This document shows positions 13,246 to 24,600 of a stretch of 64,000 bases of DNA, one piece after another. How positions within the stretch are numbered: the first letter of the stretch is position 1; every line of letters begins with the position of its first letter. A program made the translations under genes and the position numbers. Origin of the DNA: Hoplostethus atlanticus (taxonomy: Eukaryota > Chordata > Actinopteri > Trachichthyiformes > Trachichthyidae). The stretch spans positions 3,732,001 to 3,796,000 of the forward strand of contig JAXDDX010000024.1 of assembly GCA_034670405.1 (NCBI GenBank). Direction: 5' to 3'. The notes beneath the pieces were generated by a model. It was not told the DNA's origin, searched no databases, and saw only the letters and a list, made by a program, of their open reading frames with translations.

Positions 13246-14790
13246 CTAGGACTCAATAGCCTTGGAGTCTACAGGTTTAAGGAGGCGACGTACAATCAGC
13301 TCTCCTTTGCTGTTGATGTAGGTGTCAGCCATGTCCTCTTCAGCAGGGAGGCCATAGGGAGTCTTCAGTGGCTGGATCCTGAATGAAGCAGGAAGGAGAT
13401 GTAAATAGAACAGCATGATTATACGAGTTGTCTCTCTAAATGCCTGGCCAATGACAAGAAAACTGACTTTAAGAAGTATTTATCAATGATGCAGCATAAA
13501 TGCTCCTGTGTCATTCAATTAAGCTGTATCGTCAATTTGTAGTTCTGTCATCTTATCTCTCTGTGCCTGGCAAAGTCCAGCTTTTCAGTGACTGAGGGTG
13601 TGCTTTGATGAATTACAGGCACTTGTGATATTACTTTAAGCTAGCCGCATTACCCTGTTTAGTAGTGCAATCTTACCTCACAAGATGCTTGACAAATTTC
13701 AGCTGGCTATTGACTGAGGGCGTGTTTTTGTGAATTACAGGGGTATATGCCTAGATACAAGACAAAGAGAGGAACAATCTCAGTGCAAAAAAGTAGAGAC
13801 CATGATCATTACATTTAAAATGAAGACTCAACTCAAGAGAAAATACAAGGTGGTTAGCATAAAGGAAACATGAATATTGCCATCAAGGATTCTGGTGCCT
13901 CTGTATTGAGATGGTACAATCTCCCTTACAGGTTTTAACTTGCAGTTTCTTTAGTTAAGCCACCCCATTGCATGCTTTCTCACATTATGTTCTGGAGGCA
14001 ACCTATTTTGTTCAGGGGCTGTGAATACAACTAATTCCTTACTTTTTCAAGCCCAAGGTACTTCACCATGTCCTTCTCCCAGTATGGTCTTCGCATCACA
14101 CTTTTGACCCGTGTTACTATGTGTAGTTTATGAGGTTGGTTTGGGTCGCCACCATACTTCTCATGTTCTTTAGATCTCTCAGCAAAAACCTGTGCAGAAA
14201 AACAGAGAGACCTTTAATACTAAAAGCAGAGTAAAAACGCTCATATTAAAGCTGAGGAAATGATCGGATTATTTATAACAAGGCAGAAGGAGGCCACATT
14301 ATTCATATTGGACTTTAAGATAAGGCTGGGCTGTCATAGATCACATACCTCTTTTGGGATTCGTGCTTTGGTAAATTTGCTACGTAGTGAGACAAACCAA
14401 GGGCAAGTTGATGGTGTGGCTTCTGTCAGAATCTGTAAGCATACATACACAAACAGTGATGGCACAAAGCTGAAAGCACGGTGAGTGATACTGAAATGCC
14501 CGAAAGGCAGGCTAAATGCAGGTTTACATTCAAGTATAGAAGCACAGTGTGCTTTCCCACATATTTAACTTTATTGACAATAGTATGTGGCACACCTTTA
14601 AAACCACATGCATTACTGATTGTCTGTAGAACTCGTCGGATTTTCAATGGGGCTCCAAGTGTTATTGGCAGGTAAGAAAACTGACGCAGGGCATTTGTGT
14701 GAGGAACAACGAGCAAGACAACGTGAAAATGCCGAGTCATATTCTTACCTTAACTGATAAAGGACTGAATCCGCGACAGACGACTGACAT
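13246..14790 (-). CDS. mrpl30: Mitochondrial large ribosomal subunit protein L30 (uL30m)
   Basis: This is a structural protein of the mitochondrial 39S subunit. Coding exons in transcript order: 14790-14749, 14432-14349, 14189-14043, 13750-13677, 13378-13246. They total 480 nt and 159 residues; human MRPL30 has 161. The start is the ATG at 14790 ([14 protein letters not shown]), with a basic, acid-poor N-terminus suited to mitochondrial import. Conserved segments: [63 protein letters not shown] and [13 protein letters not shown], ending AIES. The TAG is at 13248-13246. The start codon is 667 bp from the divergent mitd1 ATG, so a shared promoter is likely. Confidence 0.95.
13551..13620 (-). 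pseudogene. Decayed tandem copy of mrpl30 exon 4
   Basis: In transcript orientation this stretch contains CCTGTAATTCA, a CAAAGCACACCCTCAGTCA-like core, AGCTG and TTTGCCAGGCA. They line up in the same order with the true exon 4 (13677-13750), about 120 bp away. The equivalent of the donor GT reads AT (gagataag against gaggtaag), the lengths differ by about 2 nt, and the frame is closed near the upstream end. It is therefore a relic of a tandem exon duplication, not a usable alternative exon. Confidence 0.75.
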
Positions 14791-15457
14791 GTTTTATGTT
14801 TGGTAGGGAAGCTGCTGGTCCACTCTGAGTGTATCTACTTCCACTTCAGGTATGCATGCCAAGGTTACAGCCACGCCAACCCGGACAGTGAGCTCATGAA
14901 TCAAATGTAATTGGAGATTATAAAAACATATAACGATATATTCAAACCATGTTCGTCAACTACAACGCAAATAAATAAGCTGCAAGAAATGAAAACGAAA
15001 TACGAGGACTTCACTAGTTCTTCACGTTTGTGTAATGTCGTTTCTCTCCACCGGAAGCGTGAGCGAGTTACACTGAACTTCTACCGATCTGATTAATATT
15101 GCTTAACTTCGTTCCTACAGAAAATTCATAACAGTTCAGTGAGTTTATTTCAGATCAAAAATACGGAATAAAAAACTATAGATTTGTTTTAAATGAATGA
15201 ACATTTATTTACTTTACGCGCTTCTTTATTTTACCTGTTTGGCCACCAGACACGTTTTTCTTTTATGCGTTTCTTCGGGAATTATTTTTGTGGCGTACCA
15301 ATTTATCAAGTCAGGAAGTATCACAGCAGCTTCAATTTATCAGTCTGTGGTCACACACACAGTACCAGAATATATTTGTTAGGTCGCCGTGAGTTACACT
15401 TAAGTATGAATAATCTGTCAGTTTTCTAATAGTGGTTCAAAATCGTGAGATAGAATC
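14791..15457. promoter_or_regulatory. Presumed bidirectional promoter between mrpl30 and mitd1
   Basis: The region separates two divergent start codons by 667 bp. It contains no recognisable exon and several CpG-containing words (for example accggaagcg near 15050, an ETS-like CCGGAAG core). The promoter role is inferred from geometry; transcription start sites cannot be placed. Confidence 0.5.
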
Positions 15458-17202
15458 ATGACACAAAATCATGTGTCAGGGATGGAGGCATCTGCTGTGT
15501 CTGTTCTCAAGAGAGCAGTGGAGCTGGACCAGAGCTCTCGCTTCCAGGAATCCCTTGTCTGTTACCAGGAAGGCATCCAATTGCTTCTAGACGTGTTGAA
15601 AGGTGACACGCACACACACACACAGTTTTTGGAAGACAGTAACTATTTCATTTTCACGTTTAATTTACTCTTGTCAACAGCTGTGAAAGATGACTCAAAG
15701 AAAGGGCACTACAGGGCGAAGATAAAGGGCTACATGGATAGAGCAGAGCAGATCAAAGTTCATGTGAACCAACTGAAAGAAGGTAACTAATCACCACTAT
15801 TGGGATTTCATTGTTGCAGGCAGCTGTAATTTTGCTGGAAGAGCCTTGTCCTGCACATCTGTTTTATAAGTTTTATTTCTCCTACTATTTTCCCCGTTCT
15901 ATCAGATGGGAAGTACCATGAGCAGATTAGAATAGCAGAGGATGCTACAGGTTACAGCTATGAAGCTCTATTCAAGCCATACATCAGCAGTGCACTCACA
16001 GAGGTCTGGGTAGAAGACCCGTACATACGACACATCCACCAGGTAAGGCATGATATCTTTATGTCAAATTGTTTACTGGATAGCGTGCTATGTGAATCAA
16101 GGATCACTGCAGTAATACCAACATTTGTGATTCCATACTATCAAAGCCATTGATGATTATTAGCCTAACACTAAAAGAGTTTTAGCTCCAAGTTAAATTC
16201 CTCCCTCCCCTCTCCCCCAGCTGTACAACTTCCTGCGGTTCTGTGAAATGCTGCTAAAAGCCACCTGCAAAGTGAATAGGATCCACCTGCTCACTTCACA
16301 GGATGAAGTAGGCTATTTAACTTACCACTAAAGGCATTTTCTCTACTTAGGTGAAACTGTGTAATGAATGCACAGGCTACGGTTTTCCAAACCACCAGTC
16401 TCTTCTAAAGTTTCGAACTGTTGTTTCTCTACCACCTGTCCTGTCCAGCAGGGGGACAGTGCCCAACAGACCGGTGCTCTGGCAGAGTTGAAACAGAGTC
16501 TCCAGGATCAGGGAGTGTCTCTGGACCTGCAGTACTCCTCCACCATCCATGACAGGGAGATCAGGTATGGCTGCAGTTCTTCATCATTTAAACCAGCATC
16601 ACTGACATATGAAGTATTGCATTCCAAAATGCTATCGAATCATTTTATATTATGCAATATTTTGCAACCTGAAAGTCATCAGTCAGTATTTTAAAAACAC
16701 AGATGATTCGATCCCCAATGTTACTATTGAATAAGTACTTAAATACCTTATAACTTTAATAATAACACATAATGTTAGCAATCATTTTATAAGAATATCC
16801 AACATTTATTTGATGGCCGTTAGTACTCATGGTTTATTTCACTGTACTTTGTAACTCATATATGTGATTGTAACCTGATCCTCATAATATATCCTTTAAG
16901 GTTTGACAATGGCTGGATCATCAAGATAGGAAGAGGGCTTGATTACTTCAAGAAACCAAAGGTAACACGTCATATTTCATGAATTAGTATTCATTTTTTT
17001 AAATTGTCTTCAGTCTCAGAATTACTGAACTTGAATGCCTTGAATTATGAATTGACAATTATTGATTGAGTACTGGGTATAAAGGAGTGTTCATTCTGTC
17101 CCCCAGGGCCGTTTCTCCATTGGATATTGTGACTATGACCTGAGGCAGTGCCAGGAGACCACTGTAGACATTTTTCACACTAAACACACAAAGACACTAT
17201 GA
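15458..17202 (+). CDS. mitd1: MIT domain-containing protein 1
   Basis: MITD1 is recruited to the midbody by ESCRT-III tails and helps coordinate abscission in cytokinesis. Coding exons: 15458-15602, 15681-15782, 15906-16042, 16221-16307, 16452-16564, 16901-16961, 17107-17202 (TGA). This gives 246 residues; human MITD1 has 249. Residues about 12-85 form the MIT three-helix bundle ([35 protein letters not shown]). The remainder is the phospholipase-D-like membrane-binding domain, with [33 protein letters not shown] and [18 protein letters not shown], ending HTKTL. The acceptor of exon 5 is a NAGNAG (ag at 16447-16448 and 16450-16451), so one Gln may be included or skipped. An ATTAAA occurs near 17701. 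Confidence 0.95.
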
Positions 17203-19992
17203 GATGCATGAAGCCTAAATCCCAATTTTCTATTTGAAATAACTTAAGCGTCTTACCTTTCTTCCACACACACACACACGCGCACACAAACACAGACATA
17301 CACACACACACTTCTATGTGTTTGTTCTACTATGTGCCTTAACATATATATGTGATTGCCTCTCTCTGCTTAACTGAGAAATTAACACTGGGAGAATTTT
17401 ATATGGACTATACAACATGCTTTTTATCATATGTTTAAATATAATCCAACCAATTGTATGATAGAATATTCTACATTTCTAAAGTGCATTTTCCCTGATA
17501 TTATTTTTTCAATGTCCTGTTTAACGGATGAATGTGGTTCTTTGCTATGACCTATGTGTGTGTGCGTCTAATTTTTCACTTAAATTGATTGCTGGTTCAT
17601 TTTAAAACGGGTGGATTTATGGCTCAGTGGTTTTATGAATTGTCTCAGGATAGTAACATGATGAATGTCGCCATCTGGTGGAAATATTCTTCAATTATCA
17701 ATTAAACCTTTTGGGGAAGGAGTTTATATTATGGTTTACCAGTTTTTGTGTTTTATTTAAATTTTTCCGCCACTATTTTTAAACTGTTGTCCCCTTTACC
17801 TTGAAGAGTAAGGCCAACCGATTACCAGTTAAAAACTGTATTTAACTCAATAACATTTACTTTCTTTCAACTACTTCTGGGTGTCTCTGCCTCTATATTT
17901 GGACTTCTTCCTCCTTAATATACCTTTATATTTTATCATTCCATTAGAATGTTGAAATATATATTCTTTTCAGTTTTATGAGAGTAGGTCTGATTTTAAA
18001 TTATATTTAAATTGTGTTATCATCTAATAATGCTCATTAACTATTAGTTCAAGTTTTGTAAAATGTTTGTCTACAGTCTCACAGAATATGACCCCCATCC
18101 CAGGTTTGGGCAATCCAACAAGTAAGTAACAATCATCTTCTTTTTTTCCCCAAAGAGGTTTTTTAGACAGCCATTGCAACTATCAGTAGTCAATAGTCAC
18201 CCTTTTTTAAATCAAGTAACTATACTAGTCCATTATTCCGCTGCTACATATCTGTAGGCCCTATAACCGGACGATGTACAGTTTTTAAGGATTACAACTT
18301 CCGTTATCTGGGTAGATGGCTGTCACTTACAGTTTATTCACATAGTTTAGTCAACATATGACACGACCGCTGCAAGCCCGCAGAGCCCAAAGTGACACTC
18401 AGCCAAACGATTTAGTGAAGGTGTATAATATACACTGTGTGGTAATTCCATTTTTTTTTTTTTAAACATTTATCATATGTAAAACCATCGCGTTTGTAGG
18501 TTTGATGTGAAAATAAGGTCTTATTGTTCCGTTGGTGGCCAGATCGGAACCGAGATGACAGAACAGGATGTGCGTGATGTAGCTCAATAAATCAGGCATG
18601 TTCCGTGGTGATGGGCTGAGTCTTTTTTATAGGGAAAATATTTGTTTGAATGAATGGTAACCCGGATGAGGTCAGACAGCCCAGTGATCGGATTATCTAT
18701 CTATTCGGCCTTAATCTCGATATGCACAGTCCTCATCTGGGCTGTGAGAGGAAGAAATTATAATCCGTCAGAAAACCACATACAGAAATGATCATCAGAC
18801 GCTGTAACTTCTCTACCCTCTGTATGTATTGTTATGAGCGGACATAGTCTGCAGAGGAAGAGGCAGTCTATGCTGTACATTTCACAAGATGGCCCATACA
18901 TCACATAGGCCTTACACACTTGGTTCATATAGGATACAGCGTATAAATTGCAATCACATTAAAATATAAAACAAGCTTGCAAGTCCATATTATCTTAAGT
19001 GTGTAGAGTACTACACAGACATTAAGGCCCTGGGGCTCTTAACTGGATGCTATGAAATATTATTAGATCTCAGGCGCTGTAGTTTGTCACTAGTCTGTGA
19101 AATGGTGGATGTGGAATGTTGGAAGCAATCCAGAGGTTTTATGCCAGTGGAAGAGACAGGGATTTATGTGAGGATGAGCCTGGAGCTCAGCAGAGAAGCT
19201 GTTCAGCAAACCATCCATACACCATCCAAGAGTCTGGATACCAAGGTGTGCTTCCCACCACCTCGCCACTCCTCCCCTCCTCCCTTTCACTTTTTGTAGC
19301 CCAGTGGCCTAGATAGTGCTCTCTCGTCCCTTCATTTCCAAATTCATATTTAGACAGTTATATATATTCCCGTAACGCTGACTATTTTTGCAGTGTGGAT
19401 CATTTTAATATCAGGGGAATTGATCCTGAACCGTGGGGGGTCTTTCCTTGCCATGCTGTAAGTGTGAGCAGTGTTATTACCAGAGGCCTGATACACCTGA
19501 TACATCACACATGCAAAAGCACTGGACCAGTGACGTGTGGAAATGCAAATACAACACTCCCGTTTATTGTGCAGAGATGACCGCACTTCCGTTACATCTT
19601 AAATCTTATGCATCCTCAGGCTGGTCTTGTGGCTCAGCACTCAACAACATGTGTTTGTACATGTGCAAGTACTTAAAATGCTATAAAATATAATTTCAAA
19701 TCTAATGTAGGGTGCACTTGGCTTGGTTTAAATTGAATACACCTGTACAAGTCATGTCACCGGGGCTTGGGAGATAACTGATGCATGTTCACTCCCCTCA
19801 GGCACCTGAGCTAGTCGGGGGTTGTCCCAACCCGGTGTAATGTGTAAACCATTCTATCAGCAGTAATGCCTGTCCTCTTTCCAACTGGAGCTTTATTTTT
19901 TCCTCTACTCTCATTTCTGGGCCTAAAATCAGGTTAGCGTTTCATAAGGAGCTTAGCGCAGAGGGCCACAGTGTGCCACTAATGTAATAGAG

Positions 19993-20035
<43 letters not shown>

Positions 20036-21650
20036 GTCTCATTCTATTCTGTCCTCTTTTCTCTTTGTGCATTTGCTCACCCTGTCATGGAGTGACCTTC
20101 TCTCTCTCCCTGCCTGGTTTTCTCTCTCCTTCCACCTTCCTTGCCCCCCCCCCCCTCTTCATCTCCCTCCATCTGCAGATGTGGACGACAGAAGCCTGAG
20201 GTTTAAAGATAGGACAGAGCCTCTGCCGAGACAAGACAACTCAAGTACTCTGTACAGTGAGAGGAGAACAAACAGGAGGAAGAGAAGGAGAAGATACATA
20301 GGTGCTTGGTAAGTAAGCAACAAAAACCAAAACCCTTTGTTATGGATCGTGTATGCATGTGTGTACATGACAGATTTTTATGATGAGAAATATACACTAC
20401 CATGTGTGTTATCACTGTGAATATCAGTTGAATTCTGTGCCGCTGTAGCATGGGAAATTTGTGATTAAGCTGTTGTTGTGGATTATGGTGCTGTGAAATC
20501 TTACAAGGATCTCTCTGCAATGTCAATAATCCAGGGGATTATCTCCTGTTTCTGTTGGTCCTATAGTTTGGGTCATTAGACTGCAAAACCTCAAGTCTGA
20601 GGAACAGCCTGCTTCATTTACGCTCCTGTTTCTTTCAGCGCCGTGGTGGTGATAGTTCCACTGACGAGTTGAAATTCATTTGTAATGCAACACGGCTTCA
20701 AATGTCCTATAAATCAAGTGTTACATCAAATGCAACTTTTTTTGGAGTGTTTGGGTGTCATGCAGTTTTGATCATATGCTTATACTCTTTGCATGCTTAT
20801 AATGTTAGAGCAGACTAGCTGATAGCAAAGGTGTGGCGTGGACTTTGCATGTTCATCCATAGCCTGGCGCATCTTGTCTTATCGGCCATCCATTCTATGA
20901 CTGCTGTTGACAACAGTCTGCGCTCAGGGAGAATTGTATGGCACACAGATAATATTGTGTGCACATCCCAAACAGAACTGTCTCCAGGGCATGGTACAAC
21001 TGAAGTCAGTGCTAAGCAAAGGAACAAGAACACCCTGCACTGTATTTTGTGCCCCAATAACTTTTACTTGTGCAAAGCTTAAACCTAATTTGGATGTTTG
21101 TCAGGAAAGTATTGCATAAGGAAAGTTTAGTGAGACAAAGATTCAGTGCGGGTATTCTTTTTCCTTTGTTGTAATATGATGATATTTGTGATATTGTAAA
21201 TCTATATCCAAATCCTAATATCTCTGTATGTAACTGTATGTTATTTGGTGTGTTTCTTATGTGCATGTTTTTTTCATGTCTTTGGTACACCCTCCTTTTG
21301 GGAGGGCCTCCATGATTCTACTTTATGATTCTAAGGAAAGAATGTTCTCGCCCCATCCCACCTAGTTAAGGGAAAGCTTTGTTCTTCTGCTGATAATATC
21401 AATAAACCTTTGAGCTCAGGCGGCATGTCACATCCTCAGACTATCAGATAAGTGCATGAAGTGCATATGCTTGTCTGCCAATGGTCAGGCTCAGTTGAGG
21501 AGTCGCCCCATGTAGAGAGCACGTGACACCAGCCTCTACAACCTCTAACTATGAGGGTTATATTGTCACCATTGCTTCTCGTTATCGTTGTCTCTCTTTA
21601 TACTCTTGTATACTCTCCCTTTTCTTTGCTGATTTCTTGTGATCAGAGTG
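17203..21650. other. mitd1 3' UTR and mitd1-cracdl intergenic region
   Basis: About 4.4 kb without a supported coding exon. A (CT)n run lies at 19995-20030. A candidate 5' UTR exon of cracdl occurs at about 20180-20318, with AG before it and GTAAGT after it; in any join to the next exon its frame meets a stop, so it cannot be coding. The start-codon exon of cracdl begins at the acceptor before 21647. Confidence 0.45.
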
Positions 21651-24600
21651 ATGGAGTTTTTCCCAGGAGATACAGAAGAAAGTACAGAGGACCTTCCAGG
21701 TGAGATTTTCTGCCATAGTTGTACATATCACACAAAAGAATTATAGTGAGGTCAAACCAAATCTTAAAATATTTTAATCAATTAATATATTAACATTTTA
21801 TCAAAAAACATGATCAATACATTGATATATATTGATCCCTCCCAAAGGCAATTTACTATCATAGTGCACATTACGAGATCATAATCTAGATCATGAGCTG
21901 ACATCTGATATGTGACAATTAGAGGATCATTAGAGGATATTGAGAATATAGAGGATTGTGAGAGCTGGGTGTGTGTTTGCGAATGTGTGTGTGTGTGTGT
22001 GTGTGACCTGGACCTGTCTCTGTCTCTGTTAGGGAGGAAGAAGTCCAAGGTGAAGTCTCTGAGAACTCGTATCTTTGGGAGGATGAAGAGAGCACATGAA
22101 GAGGGAAACACCAAACTCAGCCAGTCTGCCAGTGACATTACAGCAGGAAAGGGACTCGGCACAGAGGAAGATTTGGTGTGAGTGTCTGAATGATAGTATG
22201 TCAACAAATGAATTATTTCACTATGTTTTCTTTACACTTCTATTTTCTCACTCTGTTACTATTCCTTCACCCCCCCCCCCCCCCCTCCCTCCCTCCCCTC
22301 GTCCCATCCTCAGGTGCTCCCAAGGGATGCTGGGCTCACGGGCATTGTCACATGACAGCATCTTCCTGGCTGACCAGGTGCTGTCAGATGCTGAACCGGC
22401 CAGGGTCTTATCACAGGAGAACGTTCACAGCAAGATCAAATCTCTGCAGGTAGCTCTTTTTTTCTAGGGATGTTGTAGAGAAGCTTTACAACCTTCTATC
22501 TAATAACACCAATCTGTGTTCTGGTATCGTAGATTAAGCTTCAGCAGCAGAAGTTGCACTTGGGGCCACCCCCTCTGGTTCTGCCAATCAAACGCCCAGA
22601 GGACCTCGGCAGCCGCTCAGAGGAAGATGGTCTTCCTCACAGCTCCCCTAAGATCTCAGAGGGTGGCGCCACAACCCAGGGAGCCTTCAGCAAGGTGATT
22701 TATCGTCCCAGTTAACTGATACATGCTCAGTTATCTCCTTATTACACCAGTTCAAGCTCACATAAGGAGTATTTGAGGGTAAGCTTCTCTGATTTTGGGT
22801 GGTTAAAGGTAATGTTCTCCCCGAGTGAATTCATCAATCAATTCATCAAAAACTCTTTCCAGGCTGACAACCTCACCAACATAGCCATGCTATTCACCGA
22901 CCATCTTGGCTCTTCCCTGTCCAAATGTGTGTGATCCAATCCACTTCCATTACTCCACAGTTGTCATCCCTTTTCCCTAGCCATCACCCTTTTAGTTCAG
23001 TAGGGACAGGAAGTGAAGAGGGGGAACAGGAAACAGCATCCTCTCAGTGTGTAACAACATGTGTGTTACATTGATGCATGGACTTTTATGCTTGGCAGTG
23101 CAACAGGTACCTGGTATGTGTGTGTGGTTGTTTGTTTGTTGTTGTGTTTAACTTTTATATCCAGTACTATATTATGATTTGTTTTTTTTCTCAGGCCATA
23201 TCCCAGCCATCCTCTCACCCACTCTCACCCATCCCCAAACCTGCACCTATCAGATCCGTTCCCCCCATTCCATCCCTGTCCTCACCTCGCTCTGCCCTCT
23301 CCACTTCCCCTCCTACCAATGTTGCCCTTCCTTTGGACTTCAGCTCTGTAGCCCAGTTCATCCCCTGCCTGGATACCTCTGCTGCACGCCACCGCATGTC
23401 TGTCAAGCCCAGAAACCAGAGGGCCAGCACTAAGGGGAAGAGACTTACAGTGAGTGACCTTTACCTTGTCTTCTCTTTCACCCATACATATCTGCACACA
23501 AATACACAAACACACATCCACTTACCTTCCCTTTCTATCTCTTTTTTTTATCAGGTTGACTCTAGACCTCAGTTAGACGCCATAAACAACACTGACCACC
23601 CGGTGTCTGAGAAGGAGGAAGAGCAAGGGCTCACTGCTCATGAGGAAATGACACACTTGCGCTCCCACATCACCCAGATCTTGGAACCAGGACAAGGGGG
23701 GGTCAACATCCCCACTACAGAGACTGTATACATAACATCAGAGTTCTCTGAGGCAGAGGCCATATCATTAAGCTCAACCCAACAGGACCATCCTGGGAGA
23801 GCTACCTCTGTGGCTTCCCAGTTACTTGGAGTTAAGTCTCACAAACCTGTGGATGTAATGTCCAGTCAACAGCCACACTCATCCATTATACAGACGTACT
23901 TGAATGAAAAAAGAGAGGCCTCTGGAGACTTACAGGCCTTGTCCCAAGACAAGAGGGATACTCTAGGCAAGGCTGGAGCTAGCTTGGCCTCAGTGGTGGC
24001 TTTCCGGTCTTCTTCTGTTCACCAGCAGACAGACAGACAGACAGAAGCCACAGAAGGAATAAAAACACCAGGATCCGGGTCCTTCCACTTATCCATCACC
24101 ACTAGCAAAGGTCAAGATGGAGAGAGACCCAGATCACGCAGTTTCTTGGGAGTGATGGAACAGGCTGGAGCCAGGCTTAAGACAGGAGAGGGAACAGAGG
24201 TTAAGTCACTCCCTTCAAACGTGAGCCAGAGGGGGAAGGAGTTGCAGGTGGACAGACAGGAAGAGGACAAACCCAGAGACTTACAGCCCAGAGGGGGCCC
24301 CACTTCCCTAGGTGTTGTGGGAACACCTAGGGAAGAGGTAACTCTACACAAAGGCCCCGTGATGGAACAGGCTGGAGCCAGGCTTAAGACAGGAGAGGGA
24401 ACAGAGGTTAAGTCACTCCCTTCAAACGTGAGCCAGAGGGGGAAGGAGTTGCAGGTGGACAGACAGGAAGAGGACAAACCCAGAGACTTACAGCCCAGAG
24501 GGGGCCCCACTTCCCTAGGTGTTGTGGGAACACCTAGGGAAGAGGTAACTCTACACAAAGGCCCCGTGATGGAACAGGCTGGAGCCAGGCTTAAGACAGG

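Noticed and set aside
20034-20318. Coding exon upstream of cracdl (basic stretch NRRKRRRRY)
   Set aside because: It has an acceptor and a strong GTAAGT donor, but every join to the exon at 21647 meets a stop before the conserved start; at most a 5' UTR exon.
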